NCBI RefSeq assembly: GCF_014596445.1
Contig: NZ_MECL01000096.1
Location: 18,609-82,608, forward strand
DNA: 64,000 bases
DNA from: Streptomyces sp. CBMA29
GTDB lineage: Bacteria; Actinomycetota; Actinomycetes; Streptomycetales; Streptomycetaceae
Reading direction: 5' to 3'
Position numbers and translations under genes: made by a program. Below are positions 46,248-54,542 of this stretch, one piece after another; the first letter of the stretch is position 1; every line of letters starts with the position of its first letter. The notes beneath the pieces are model-generated. The model searched no databases, was not told where the DNA came from, and saw only the letters and a list, made by a program, of their open reading frames with translations.

Positions 46248-47161
46248 CCCTCCTACAGATCGCCGACCTGCGCGTCGCGTATCCGGGTCCCGGCGGCCCC
46301 GTCGAAGTGCTGCACGGCGTCGACATCGAGGTCGCCGCGGGCGGCCGGGTCGCCCTCGTCGGCGAGTCCGGCTCAGGCAAGTCGGTCACCGCCCGGTCCG
46401 TGCTGCGGCTGGACGCCGACGCGCGGGTGTCGGGGACGGTACGGCTTGCGGGCACCGACCTGCTGCCGCTGCCCGCCAAGCGGATGCGGGCGGTGCGCGG
46501 TTCCCGGATCGGCCTGGTCTTCCAGGACCCGCTGGCCGCCCTCAATCCGGTGATGACGGTCGGCTGGCAGATCTGCCAGCCACTGGTCATCCGCGGGGTG
46601 CCGCGCCGCACGGCCCGCAGGCGCGGCATCGCACTCCTGCGGGACCTGGGCGTGCGGGACGCCGCCGAGCGCTTCGACGACTACCCGCACCAGTTCTCCG
46701 GCGGAATGCGGCAGCGCGTGGTGATCGCCATCGCGGTGATCGCCGAGCCAGAACTGCTGATCGCCGACGAACCCACCACGGCGCTGGACGTACGGGTGCA
46801 GGCGCAAGTCCTCGAACTGCTCACCGGCCTCGCCGACGAGCGCGGCATGGCGGTGCTGCTGATCACCCATGACCTCGGCATCGTCGCGGGCTTCGCCGAG
46901 CAGGTGGTGGTCATGCGGCACGGCCGGGTCGTCGAGCGGGGCGCCACCGACGACATCTACTACCGGCCGACGCACCCCTACACCCGCGGGCTGCTCGGCG
47001 CCGTCCCCAGGATCGACGCCGATCCCGCGGTACGGCTGGCCACGGTGCCCGAGGAGGAACCGGTGGAGCCCGGCCCGGACGCCACCGCCACCGCCACCGC
47101 CACCGCTGCCCCTGCCCCTGCCCCTGCCCCTGCCAGTACGAACGAGGTGACGGCACCGTGA
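46244..47161 (+). CDS. DppD-type ABC importer ATPase
   Basis: This 305-residue ATPase has Walker [11 protein letters not shown]-loop [12 protein letters not shown], signature [14 protein letters not shown] and Walker [14 protein letters not shown]. The DppD-type ending [13 protein letters not shown] is present. GTG at 46244 overlaps the permease stop. It has an unusual C-terminal tail of alternating Ala-Thr and Ala-Pro ([18 protein letters not shown]) encoded by two 6-base tandem repeats. Confidence 0.94.
   Translation: MTLLQIADLRVAYPGPGGPVEVLHGVDIEVAAGGRVALVGESGSGKSVTARSVLRLDADARVSGTVRLAGTDLLPLPAKRMRAVRGSRIGLVFQDPLAALNPVMTVGWQICQPLVIRGVPRRTARRRGIALLRDLGVRDAAERFDDYPHQFSGGMRQRVVIAIAVIAEPELLIADEPTTALDVRVQAQVLELLTGLADERGMAVLLITHDLGIVAGFAEQVVVMRHGRVVERGATDDIYYRPTHPYTRGLLGAVPRIDADPAVRLATVPEEEPVEPGPDATATATATAAPAPAPAPASTNEVTAP
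47081..47134. repeat. Two adjoining 6-base tandem repeats at the ATPase 3' end
   Basis: Four ACCGCC-type units run into four GCCCCT-type units. They encode the Ala-Thr and Ala-Pro tail of the ATPase. Unit length is a multiple of three, so slippage keeps the frame. Confidence 0.85.
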
Positions 47162-48009
47162 GCGAGCCGACCGCGGTGGACGCGGCCACGAAAAGCCCTC
47201 CCCTGTTGGAGGTCGAACACCTCGTCAAGCGCTTCCCCGGAGCACGGTCCCTCGCCGTCGACGACGTCAGCTTCCAGGTCGCACGCGGTGAGGTGCTGGG
47301 ACTGGTGGGCGAGTCGGGCTCCGGCAAGTCGACGACCGCGCGCTGCGTGGCCGGACTTGTCCGCCCCGACACCGGCAGCGTGCGGTTGGACGGTGAGGAT
47401 CTCGGCCGGGTGCGGGGGCGTGCGCTCACCGCCGTCCGGTCCCGGATGCAGATGGTCTTCCAGGACCCCTACTCCTCGCTGAATCCGCGGATGACCGTGG
47501 AACAGCTCGTCGGCGAGGGTCTGTTGGTGCACAGGATCGAACCCGACCGGGCCGCCCGCCGCGAGCGCGTGGTCGAACTGCTGGAGCTCGTCGGACTGTC
47601 GGGCGACCATCTTCCGCGCCACCCCAGGTCCTTCTCCGGCGGGCAGCGCCAGCGGATCGCCATCGCCCGAGCGCTGGCGGTCTCCCCCGAACTCCTCATC
47701 TGCGACGAGCCGGTGTCGTCCCTGGACGTGTCGGTGCAGGCCCAGGTGCTCAACCTCTTCCGGGATCTTCGGGAGCGGCTGCGTCTGTCGATGCTGTTCA
47801 TCGCCCATGACCTGGGAGTCGTGCACTACCTCTGCGACCGCGTCGCGGTCATGGAGCACGGCTCGATCGTCGAGACCGGTGACCGGGCCGATCTCTACGC
47901 CGACCCGCGCCACCCTTACACCCGCGCGTTGCTGGCCGCGGCGCCGGTCCCCGACCCCCGTCTCGAACGGGCCCGGCGTGTCGCGGCGTCCGACCGGCGG
48001 GCGACCTGA
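47158..48009 (+). CDS. DppF-type ABC importer ATPase
   Basis: This 283-residue ATPase has Walker [25 protein letters not shown], signature FSGGQRQRIAIARA and Walker B LLICDEPVSSLDV. The DppF-type ending is HPYTRALLAAAPVPDP. It overlaps the preceding ATPase by 4 bases and completes a five-gene importer. It is shorter than many DppF proteins at the C-terminus but no motif is missing. Confidence 0.95.
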   Translation: MSEPTAVDAATKSPPLLEVEHLVKRFPGARSLAVDDVSFQVARGEVLGLVGESGSGKSTTARCVAGLVRPDTGSVRLDGEDLGRVRGRALTAVRSRMQMVFQDPYSSLNPRMTVEQLVGEGLLVHRIEPDRAARRERVVELLELVGLSGDHLPRHPRSFSGGQRQRIAIARALAVSPELLICDEPVSSLDVSVQAQVLNLFRDLRERLRLSMLFIAHDLGVVHYLCDRVAVMEHGSIVETGDRADLYADPRHPYTRALLAAAPVPDPRLERARRVAASDRRAT

Positions 48010-48028
48010 CGTGACCTCAAGGAGTCCG

Positions 48029-48454
48029 ATGGAACACATCCGCATGTTCGTCAACGGCCAGGCCATGAGCGGTGGTTCACTCAACGACGCACTCGCCGAC
48101 GCCCGTTTCCTCGGGCCGGTGAGCACCGCGCCCGGATACCGTTTCTTCTCGGTGCGGGACGAGTTCCCCGGACTGCACCCGGTCGCCGAGGGCGGCGTCG
48201 CCGTACCGGGCGAGCTGTACGAGCTGCCCTACGCGATGCTCCGCGACCGGCTGCTGCCCCGTGAACCCGAGGAGCTGGAACTTGGTGTCATCGAACTCGC
48301 CGACGGGAGCGGCTCGTTGTCGATGCGGATGCGCGGCGCCGCGCTGGACCTGCCGGGCGTGCGCGACATCAGCGACGCGGGCGGCTGGCTCACGTACGGG
48401 GCGGCTCTCAAAGAGCCGGTCCGCGCCGACGCCGATCGAGGGACCGGCCGATGA
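48029..48454 (+). CDS. AtzF C-terminal-like small protein
   Basis: This 141-residue protein resembles the C-terminal domain of allophanate hydrolase (AtzF; gamma-glutamylcyclotransferase-like fold). It begins RMFVNGQAMSGGSLNDAL and has VAVPGELYELPYAMLRDRL followed by EELELGVIELADGS. It occurs without the amidase domain it is usually fused to. In known enzymes this domain catalyses a decarboxylation-type step after the amidase. AAGGAG precedes ATG 48029, and it overlaps the hydantoinase gene by 4 bases. It may act on the ring-opened product of the neighbouring enzyme. Family recognition is good, reaction unknown. Confidence 0.8.
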   Translation: MEHIRMFVNGQAMSGGSLNDALADARFLGPVSTAPGYRFFSVRDEFPGLHPVAEGGVAVPGELYELPYAMLRDRLLPREPEELELGVIELADGSGSLSMRMRGAALDLPGVRDISDAGGWLTYGAALKEPVRADADRGTGR

Positions 48455-49908
48455 CCGCCCCCGCGAGTGCCCCGACCGTTGAACTCGCCGTGCGCGGAGG
48501 CACATTGGTCGACGCCGACTGGCAGGACCGCGCCGACCTGTTCGTGTCCCGCGGCCGAATACAGGCCGTCGTCGCACCGGGAACCCCGCTTCCGGCAGGC
48601 AGCGGCCAGGCCACCGAGATCGACGCGACCGGCCGTCTCGTCCTGCCCGGCGGCGTCGACCCGCACTGCCATGTCGGCTTCACCTCGGGCGACTTCACCT
48701 CGTTGGACGACTACCGGGCCTGTACGACCGCGGCCGTCTTCGGCGGCACCACGACCATCGTGGACTTCGCCATCCCGCGCCCCGGCCAGGCCCCGATCGA
48801 GGCCGCGTACGCCCAACGGGCAAAGGCGGCCGAGGGATTGTGCGACAGCGCACTCCACGCCTGCGTGGTCTCCTGGGACGGCACCACGCACGGCCAGCTC
48901 ACCGAACTGGCCGCCGAAGGCGTCGTCACCGTGAAGATGTTCACCACCTACCGCGGTGAGAACATGGCGGACGAGGACACCATCCTGCGCACCATGACCA
49001 CGCTCCGGGATGTCGGCGGCATGGTCGTCGTGCACTGCGAGGCGAATCACCTCATCGAGGACGCCCAGCGGCGCTGCGCCGCGCACGGCGGTGTGGGTGC
49101 GGACCGGATGAGCTTCACCCGGCCAGAACTGGCGGAGACCGCATCGGTGGCCGAGATCCTGGCCATCGCCGAATCGGCCCGTGCCCCGGTCTACTTCGTC
49201 CACCAGTCCACCGCGAGCAGCGTCGAACTCGTCGCCGCCGCCCGCCGCCGGGGGCTGCCCGCCTTCAGTGAGACCGTCGCGCACCACCTCGTCCTGGACG
49301 AGGGGAGGTACGACGGCCCGCAGCCGGAGCGCTTCGTGTGCTGCCCGCCGCTGCGTCCCGCCGCGGCCGTACGCGAACTCGGGCGGCACCTGTTCACCGG
49401 TGAGATCACCACCATCGGCAGTGATCACTGCTGTTACGACCTGGCCCAGAAGCGCTCGAACCGGCACGACGTGCGGACCATGCCCAACGGGCTGCCCGGA
49501 GTGGAGACCAGACTCCCGGTGATCTTCTCCGAGTACGTCGTCGGCCGCGGGCTGCCGGTCACCCGCTTCGTGGCGCTGACCTCGGCCAACCCCGCCCGCA
49601 CCAACGGCATTCACCCCCGCAAGGGCTCCTTGCGCCCCGGCGCCGACGCCGACCTGGCGATCTGGGACCCGACCCTGCGCTGGACGCTCACCGCACCCGA
49701 CCTGCACATGGCCACGGACTACACACCGTACGAGGGCAGGACGGTGACCGGGAAGCCCACCACCGTCGTCGTCGGCGGCCGGGTCGTCGTGGACGCCGAC
49801 CGCCTGGTCGACCCCACCCCCCGCGGTCGCCACCTGCCCGCCACCCGCCTCGACCTCACACCGACCCTCGACCCACGACTCCCCAACCCCACAAGGCAAT
49901 ACGCCTAG
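48451..49908 (+). CDS. Dihydropyrimidinase / D-hydantoinase
   Basis: This 485-residue amidohydrolase opens hydantoins or dihydropyrimidines to N-carbamoyl amino acids. The binuclear metal site is complete: His72 and His74 in DPHCHVGF, the carbamylated Lys162 in VTVKMFTTY, His195 in VVVHCEAN, His251 in YFVHQST and Asp325 in GSDHCC. It is the last gene of the LacI-associated operon. Having both this ATP-independent enzyme and ATP-dependent HyuAB in one operon implies either a substrate with two ring amides or two related substrates. A separate N-carbamoylase is not seen. Confidence 0.94.
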   Translation: MTAPASAPTVELAVRGGTLVDADWQDRADLFVSRGRIQAVVAPGTPLPAGSGQATEIDATGRLVLPGGVDPHCHVGFTSGDFTSLDDYRACTTAAVFGGTTTIVDFAIPRPGQAPIEAAYAQRAKAAEGLCDSALHACVVSWDGTTHGQLTELAAEGVVTVKMFTTYRGENMADEDTILRTMTTLRDVGGMVVVHCEANHLIEDAQRRCAAHGGVGADRMSFTRPELAETASVAEILAIAESARAPVYFVHQSTASSVELVAAARRRGLPAFSETVAHHLVLDEGRYDGPQPERFVCCPPLRPAAAVRELGRHLFTGEITTIGSDHCCYDLAQKRSNRHDVRTMPNGLPGVETRLPVIFSEYVVGRGLPVTRFVALTSANPARTNGIHPRKGSLRPGADADLAIWDPTLRWTLTAPDLHMATDYTPYEGRTVTGKPTTVVVGGRVVVDADRLVDPTPRGRHLPATRLDLTPTLDPRLPNPTRQYA

Positions 49909-49917
49909 CCATCTGAG

Positions 49918-49933
49918 TCGGCGCGGACGCCGA
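49918..49933 (+). terminator. Hairpin after the hydantoinase gene
   Basis: TCGGCG-CGGA-CGCCGA is a perfect 6-bp stem with a tetraloop, 10 bases after the stop of the last gene of the operon. The rest of the 189-base gap up to 50097 shows no gene. Confidence 0.5.
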
Positions 49934-50097
49934 GGGTGTGGAGGGCTGCGGCGCGGCGGCGGCGGGCTGGCCTGGCCCGGCCCGACCTCCATCGGCCGGT
50001 CTCGCCTCGGTTCCTGCGTGGTGTTCAGTGTTCGAGTCGGCCGGCTGTTGACCCTCGACCTGGTGGAGGGCTCAGAGTTCTGGGTGTGGAGAGCGAG

Positions 50098-51180
50098 ATG
50101 CGCAGTATTGGTGAGATGGCCCGGGACAGTGGACTGAGTGTAAGCGCCCTGCGGTTCTACGACGGTGCCGGCTTGCTGATCCCGGCCTGGGTGGATCCGG
50201 TGAGCGGCTACCGCTGGTACGGCCCCGAGCAACTTGAAGAGTCCCGGTTGCTGGCCCGGCTGCGCCGGGCGGGTATGCCGTTGGCGGACATTCGGCTGGT
50301 ACTGGCCGGCTGGTCCAGTACGGACACAGACCTGGTGCGGAAGCTGCTTCAGGCACATCTGCGCCGTCTTGAACTGGGGTTGTCCGATGCCCGCAGCGAG
50401 TTCTCCACACTCCGAGCGCTACTCGAACGCAGGGAGAATCCCATGACTTCACTCCGCACCGCCACCGTCCGGCTGGCTGTCGCCGCGCCCGAGTTGGCCG
50501 CCGCGCTGGACGCGGTCCGCTTCGCCGCCAGTGCCGATCCGGAGCTGCCGATGCTCGGCGGTGTCCTGTTCGACATCGAGGGTGAGGAGCTCCATGTCGT
50601 GGCCACCGACCGGTACCGGATGGCTGTTGCGCAAGCGGGTACTACCGGGCATGGCGGGCCCCGTGCGCAGGTCATCGTGCCATCCCCGCTCGCCGACGCG
50701 ATGCGGGCGCTGTTGAGCGACAACGCATCCGTCCAGCTCACTGTGGACGGCGACCGCGTGGCCTTGGAGACGGCGGACCGTCAGGCGGCTGGGCAGTGCC
50801 TCGATCACGACTTCCCTGACTACCGGCGTCTCGTCCGCCTGCCGGCGGGGCGCCGCGCCTTCATCGATGTCTCGGCTTTCCGGGAGGCAGTGGAAACCGG
50901 CCCCGTCCGTGCAAGCCAGGTGCGCGAGCAGGACGGCCTTTCCTGTGACCTCAGCTTGCTCAAGGTGGCGGCCGACGGCGTGGTGACCGTCTGCGAAGAC
51001 GGTGGCGACGACCAGGCCCTCGTCGCCGTCAACCGCGAATTCCTCCTGCATGCCCTCGCCGCCGGAGCCCGGGACCAGCTCATCCTGGAGTTCGGCACCT
51101 CTACGGCGCCGCTGGCGATCCGCAGGACCGACACCGAGGACACCTTTTCGCTACTGATGCCTGTCCGCCTGGAGAACTGA
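50098..51180 (+). CDS. MerR DNA-binding domain fused to DNA polymerase III beta-clamp-like domains
   Basis: This 360-residue fusion has residues 1-70 as a MerR-type winged helix (SIGEMARDSGLSVSALRFYD, then GYRWYGPEQLEESRLLARLR). A helix that usually mediates dimerisation follows (about 75-113). From residue 118 it resembles the middle and C-terminal domains of DnaN: LPMLGGVLFDIEGEELHVVA, then TDRYRMAVA, FPDYRRL, VNREFLLHALAAG and the final LLMPVRL, which matches the usual MPMRL end of clamps. The first clamp domain is absent. ATG 50098 is preceded by GGAGAG. An internal ATG at 50443 with AGGGAG in front could give the clamp part alone. The role is unknown; it may link DNA binding to ligand sensing through the clamp fold. 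Confidence 0.85.
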   Translation: MRSIGEMARDSGLSVSALRFYDGAGLLIPAWVDPVSGYRWYGPEQLEESRLLARLRRAGMPLADIRLVLAGWSSTDTDLVRKLLQAHLRRLELGLSDARSEFSTLRALLERRENPMTSLRTATVRLAVAAPELAAALDAVRFAASADPELPMLGGVLFDIEGEELHVVATDRYRMAVAQAGTTGHGGPRAQVIVPSPLADAMRALLSDNASVQLTVDGDRVALETADRQAAGQCLDHDFPDYRRLVRLPAGRRAFIDVSAFREAVETGPVRASQVREQDGLSCDLSLLKVAADGVVTVCEDGGDDQALVAVNREFLLHALAAGARDQLILEFGTSTAPLAIRRTDTEDTFSLLMPVRLEN

Positions 51181-51203
51181 CCACGGACGGGCACTCGGTA
51201 GTC

Positions 51204-51216
51204 GTTGACGGTCAAC
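51204..51216. repeat. Perfect 13-bp palindrome after the MerR-clamp gene
   Basis: GTTGAC-G-GTCAAC. It lies 24 bases after the stop of the MerR-clamp gene. It also sits within a wider inverted pair CCACGGAC (51181) / GTCCGTGG (51248). It could be a terminator remnant or a binding site. Confidence 0.4.
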
Positions 51217-51331
51217 TTGGGGCCGAGTTCCAGGCGCTGCTGTCGTGGTCCGTGGACTCGTTGGTCATCGTCGTCGGGTACGACGTCATCAGTCGGCGTC
51301 GAAAACGGCCCGTACCGGGGGGCCGCCACCG

Positions 51332-51597
51332 GTAGCCGACATCGACCGCTCCCGCGCCTTCTACGAGGACCTCTTCTGCCCGTCGCCTTCGAACTGCCCG
51401 CGGACGCGGACGACAGGACACGCGAGGAGCTGTCGTTCCTCTACGGCGGCGTCATCTACCAACTCGGTGACTCCCTGCTCGGCCTGCGCCCGGTCGCCTC
51501 GGACCGCTTCAGCGAGGACCGAGTGGGCCTGGACCACGTCAGCTTCGCGGCGAACGAGAAGCCGAGGCCGATCACCGCGCCGAGCGGCAGGCAGTGA
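51332..51597 (+). pseudogene. Glyoxalase/VOC-family gene remnant with a frameshift
   Basis: VADIDRSRAFYEDLF is readable from 51332. The rest of a VOC domain (LPVAFELPADADD, then GGVIYQLGDSLLGLRPVASD and VGLDHVSFAANE) continues in a different frame from 51376. Loss of 4 bases at about 51376 would account for the shift. The N-terminal strand (usually THVVLDV) and the last third of the domain are missing. So the gene is decayed and not just misread. No start codon or ribosome site fits. Confidence 0.75.
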
Positions 51598-51654
51598 GGT
51601 CACACGCTGTTCCCCGGGCGCCGGGCGCGTGCCCGGCCGCTCCGACGATCACTG

Positions 51655-51683
51655 TTGACCAATAGCAGTCCACTGCATACCTT
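51655..51683 (+). promoter_or_regulatory. Vegetative-type promoter of the glycosidase gene
   Basis: TTGACC (51655-51660) and TACCTT (51678-51683) are separated by an ideal 17 bases. Transcription would start near 51690, which argues for the GTG at 51716 as the start of the following gene over the TTG at 51683. Confidence 0.55.
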
Positions 51684-51715
51684 TGCGGGCACGAGAGAAG
51701 GGACGGTGCCCGCAG

Positions 51716-53449
51716 GTGCCCATCGAAACCGGCTTGGAGACCTCGGCGGTACGCGTAGCGCACCTCGGTTACGGACTCGGCGGCGCACCCGCGGTCGTCG
51801 CGGTCCTGCCCGACGGAAGGGCACCGCGGCGAGTGCAGTTGCTCGGCTCAGACGGCGGCTCGACGCACGAGCTGGAACCCGGCCCGCTGGAGTCCGTGCC
51901 CGGCTGGCACGGCGGTCCCTTCGCCCGGGTGCCGCTGCCCACCGGCCTCGCGCCCGGCCGCTACGCGGTCCGCCTGGTCGACGGCCGCGGCCGCACCTGC
52001 GTCTCGGACGACTTCGAGGTGGCCGCCGACCGGCTCCAGCGGCAGACGATGTCCGACGTGCTGGCGTACTTCAAGGCGATGCGCTCCAGCGGCGAGATCG
52101 ACCGCAAGGACCGGCGCGCCGCACTGTGGGGCGACGACAGCGGCCGGGAGGTCGACGCGCGCGGCGGCTGGCTCGACGCGAGCGGCGACACCAGCAAGTT
52201 CCTCAGCCACCTCACGTACACCCGCACCATGAGTCCGCAGCAGATCCCGCTGTGCGCGTGGGCGATGATGGCCGCGCGGGACGCGGTCGCCGAGCGACAC
52301 CCGCTGCTGGTCCGCTCGTTGAGCGCGCGGCTGCGCGACGAGGCGCTGTGGGGCGCCGACTTCCTGGTGCGCTTCCGCTCCCCCGAGGGCTACTTCTACA
52401 CGGGAATCTTCGACGCGCTCACCAAGCGGCTCGAAGAACGCGTCGTGACGGCGCCGCTCCCGCAGTGCGTGCGCACCGACCGCTACCAAGCCGCGTACCG
52501 GCACGGCGGCGGTCTGGCCATCGCGGCCCTCGCCCGCGCCTCGACCCTGGACGACCACGGCGACTTCACCGGACCCGAGTACCTGGCGGCGGCCGTCGAG
52601 GGCTTCACGCACCTCGAAGCGCACAACACCGAATACGTCGTCGGCGGGGTCGAGACGGTCCTCGACGACTACACGGCGCTGCTGGCCGCCTGCGAACTGG
52701 TCGCGGCGGGCGGCGGTACGGTCCCGGCCGCGGCGCGGGACGCGGCCCGGCTGCGCGTACGGTCACTGCTGGCGCGGTATGTGCGGCCCGCGCACGGTCC
52801 CGGCTGGTTCGGCGCGGACGCCGAGGGGCGGCCGTTCTTCCACGCCGCCGAGGCCGGGCTGCCCACGCTCGCCCTCGCCCGCTTCGCCGCCGTGCTGCCG
52901 GACGCGCCCGAGGCCGGGGCCGCGAGCGCGCTCGCCCTGGAGGCCGTGCTCGACACCGTGGCCAGGACCCGGTCCGTGCCGAATCCCTTCGGCTATCCCC
53001 GGCAGCGCGTGCAGCCCGCAGGGGGCACGCCGCGCGACGCCTTCTTCTTCCCGCACGACAACGAGACCGGCTACTGGTGGCAGGGTGAGAACGCCACCAT
53101 CGCCTCGCTGGCCGCCGCCGCGAACACCTGCGCCGGCCTGTCCGGCACGGCGGAGGCCGACCGCGACCTGCTGCTCGGCTTCGCCGACGACCAGCTCGCC
53201 TGGATCACCGGCCGCAACCCCTTCGACGTCTCGATGCTGCACGGCCGCGGCCGTCACAATGCCGACTACGAGTCCGACTTCCCGAACATCCCCGGCGGCA
53301 TCGTCAACGGCGTCACCTCCGGCTGGACCGACGAGGACGACATCGCCTTCCTTCCCGCCGACGCCCCCGAGGACGAGGTCTGGCGCTGGGCCGAGCAGTG
53401 GATCCCGCACACCGGCTGGTTCCTGCTGGCGGTGGCGTCGGCCCGCTGA
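51716..53449 (+). CDS. GH9-like glycosidase without a signal peptide
   Basis: This 577-residue protein has an N-terminal Ig-like domain of the kind preceding family 9 glycosidases (about residues 10-100, PGRYAVRLVDGRG). A helical-barrel catalytic domain follows. GGWLDASGD stands where GH9 enzymes have DAGD, the pair of catalytic aspartates, with one extra residue between them. The Glu/Tyr-rich C-terminal block of cellulases is replaced by GRGRHNADYESDFPNIPGG and a WRWAEQWIPHTGW ending. There is no signal peptide, so it probably acts in the cytoplasm on a short imported sugar. GTG 51716 fits the promoter and the start of homology; the ribosome site is weak. Activity and substrate are uncertain. 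Confidence 0.7.
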   Translation: MPIETGLETSAVRVAHLGYGLGGAPAVVAVLPDGRAPRRVQLLGSDGGSTHELEPGPLESVPGWHGGPFARVPLPTGLAPGRYAVRLVDGRGRTCVSDDFEVAADRLQRQTMSDVLAYFKAMRSSGEIDRKDRRAALWGDDSGREVDARGGWLDASGDTSKFLSHLTYTRTMSPQQIPLCAWAMMAARDAVAERHPLLVRSLSARLRDEALWGADFLVRFRSPEGYFYTGIFDALTKRLEERVVTAPLPQCVRTDRYQAAYRHGGGLAIAALARASTLDDHGDFTGPEYLAAAVEGFTHLEAHNTEYVVGGVETVLDDYTALLAACELVAAGGGTVPAAARDAARLRVRSLLARYVRPAHGPGWFGADAEGRPFFHAAEAGLPTLALARFAAVLPDAPEAGAASALALEAVLDTVARTRSVPNPFGYPRQRVQPAGGTPRDAFFFPHDNETGYWWQGENATIASLAAAANTCAGLSGTAEADRDLLLGFADDQLAWITGRNPFDVSMLHGRGRHNADYESDFPNIPGGIVNGVTSGWTDEDDIAFLPADAPEDEVWRWAEQWIPHTGWFLLAVASAR

Positions 53450-53498
53450 GGTGGCGCCTGCGACCGCACGGCAGAGCGCCGGTTACGGCGTGACCACC

Positions 53499-53536
53499 GC
53501 GGCCCACACACTCTGAGCCCCCGCTGTGTGGGCCGC
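53499..53536 (+). terminator. Strong hairpin after the glycosidase gene
   Basis: GCGGCCCACACA and TGTGTGGGCCGC form a perfect 12-bp stem around a 14-base loop, 50 bases after the glycosidase stop and upstream of the hydrolase gene. Confidence 0.75.
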
Positions 53537-53614
53537 ACCCATGCCCGGCCGCCGCGCCCGCCCCTATCCTGCTCGGGCCGTACGGGACGGCGCGAGCGGA
53601 CCGCGGGAGCGCGC

Positions 53615-54520
53615 ATGCGGGAATTCGAGGATGTCGGCGTCGAGGTGCCGGGCGGACGGCTGGCGGTACGGCGCTGGCCGGGCCCGGCGGGCGGACCCGT
53701 GGTGCTGGCGCTGCACGGGATCGCCAGCAACGGCCTGGCCTGGGCGCGGGTGGCCGAAGCGCTCGACGGGGTCGAGATCCTGGCGCCCGACCTGCGCGGA
53801 CGCGGGCTCAGCCGGGAGGTGGCGGGCGCCTGCTCGATGGCCCGGCACGCCGACGACATGCTCGCGGTGCTCGACCGCTTCGGCGTCGAAAGGGCGGTGC
53901 TGGCCGGGCACTCGATGGGCGGCTACGCGGCGTGCGTCGCCGCGCGCCGCGATCCGGGGCGCTACACCGAACTGGTCCTGGTCGACGGCGGTTTGGGCTT
54001 CCCCGTACCCGCGGGCGTGGACATCGACGCGGTGCTGCACGCCGTGGTCGGTCCCGCGATGCGCAAGCTGGAGATGGAGTTCGCCGACCGCGCCGCGTAC
54101 CACGCCTTCTGGGCGGAGCACCCGGCGTTCAGCACGCTCGGCGGGCCGCTGCTCGCCGCGTATCTCGACCGCGATCTCACCGGCGAGGCACCGCACTTGA
54201 GGTCGGCGTGCCGGGCGGACGCGATCCGCGAGGACGCCGCGGACGAACTGCGCAACCCCGACGTCTTCGCCGCGATCCACGAAATCACCGTCCCCACCCG
54301 GCTGTTGTGGGCCGAGCGGGGGCTGTCGGACGAGCCGACCGGGCTGTACGCGCCCGAGGTGATCGCGGCGAGCGGCCTGGTGGCGGAGGGGATCGCCCTG
54401 CACTTCGTCCCTGACGTCAACCACTACTCGGTGCTGCTCGGCGAGCCCGGTGCCCGCCTGGTGGCCGAGCACCTGACGGACGCGGTACGGCGCACCGCGC
54501 GGACCGCGGCCCGGAGCTGA
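53615..54520 (+). CDS. Alpha/beta-fold hydrolase
   Basis: This 301-residue hydrolase has HGIASNGLAWARVAEAL as oxyanion region, nucleophile Ser100 in GHSMGG and His270 in DVNHYSVLLG. The acid is probably Asp or Glu in the TRLLWAERGLSDEP segment. It resembles esterases and C-C-bond hydrolases of small molecules rather than lipases. ATG 53615 was chosen for the start of homology and a GGGAG site; a frame from 53528 adds an Arg/Pro-rich stretch inside the terminator region. It is convergent with the CoA-transferase genes after only 22 bases. The substrate is unknown. Confidence 0.88.
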   Translation: MREFEDVGVEVPGGRLAVRRWPGPAGGPVVLALHGIASNGLAWARVAEALDGVEILAPDLRGRGLSREVAGACSMARHADDMLAVLDRFGVERAVLAGHSMGGYAACVAARRDPGRYTELVLVDGGLGFPVPAGVDIDAVLHAVVGPAMRKLEMEFADRAAYHAFWAEHPAFSTLGGPLLAAYLDRDLTGEAPHLRSACRADAIREDAADELRNPDVFAAIHEITVPTRLLWAERGLSDEPTGLYAPEVIAASGLVAEGIALHFVPDVNHYSVLLGEPGARLVAEHLTDAVRRTARTAARS

Positions 54521-54542
54521 CCTCCGGGCCGGGCCCGCGCGC

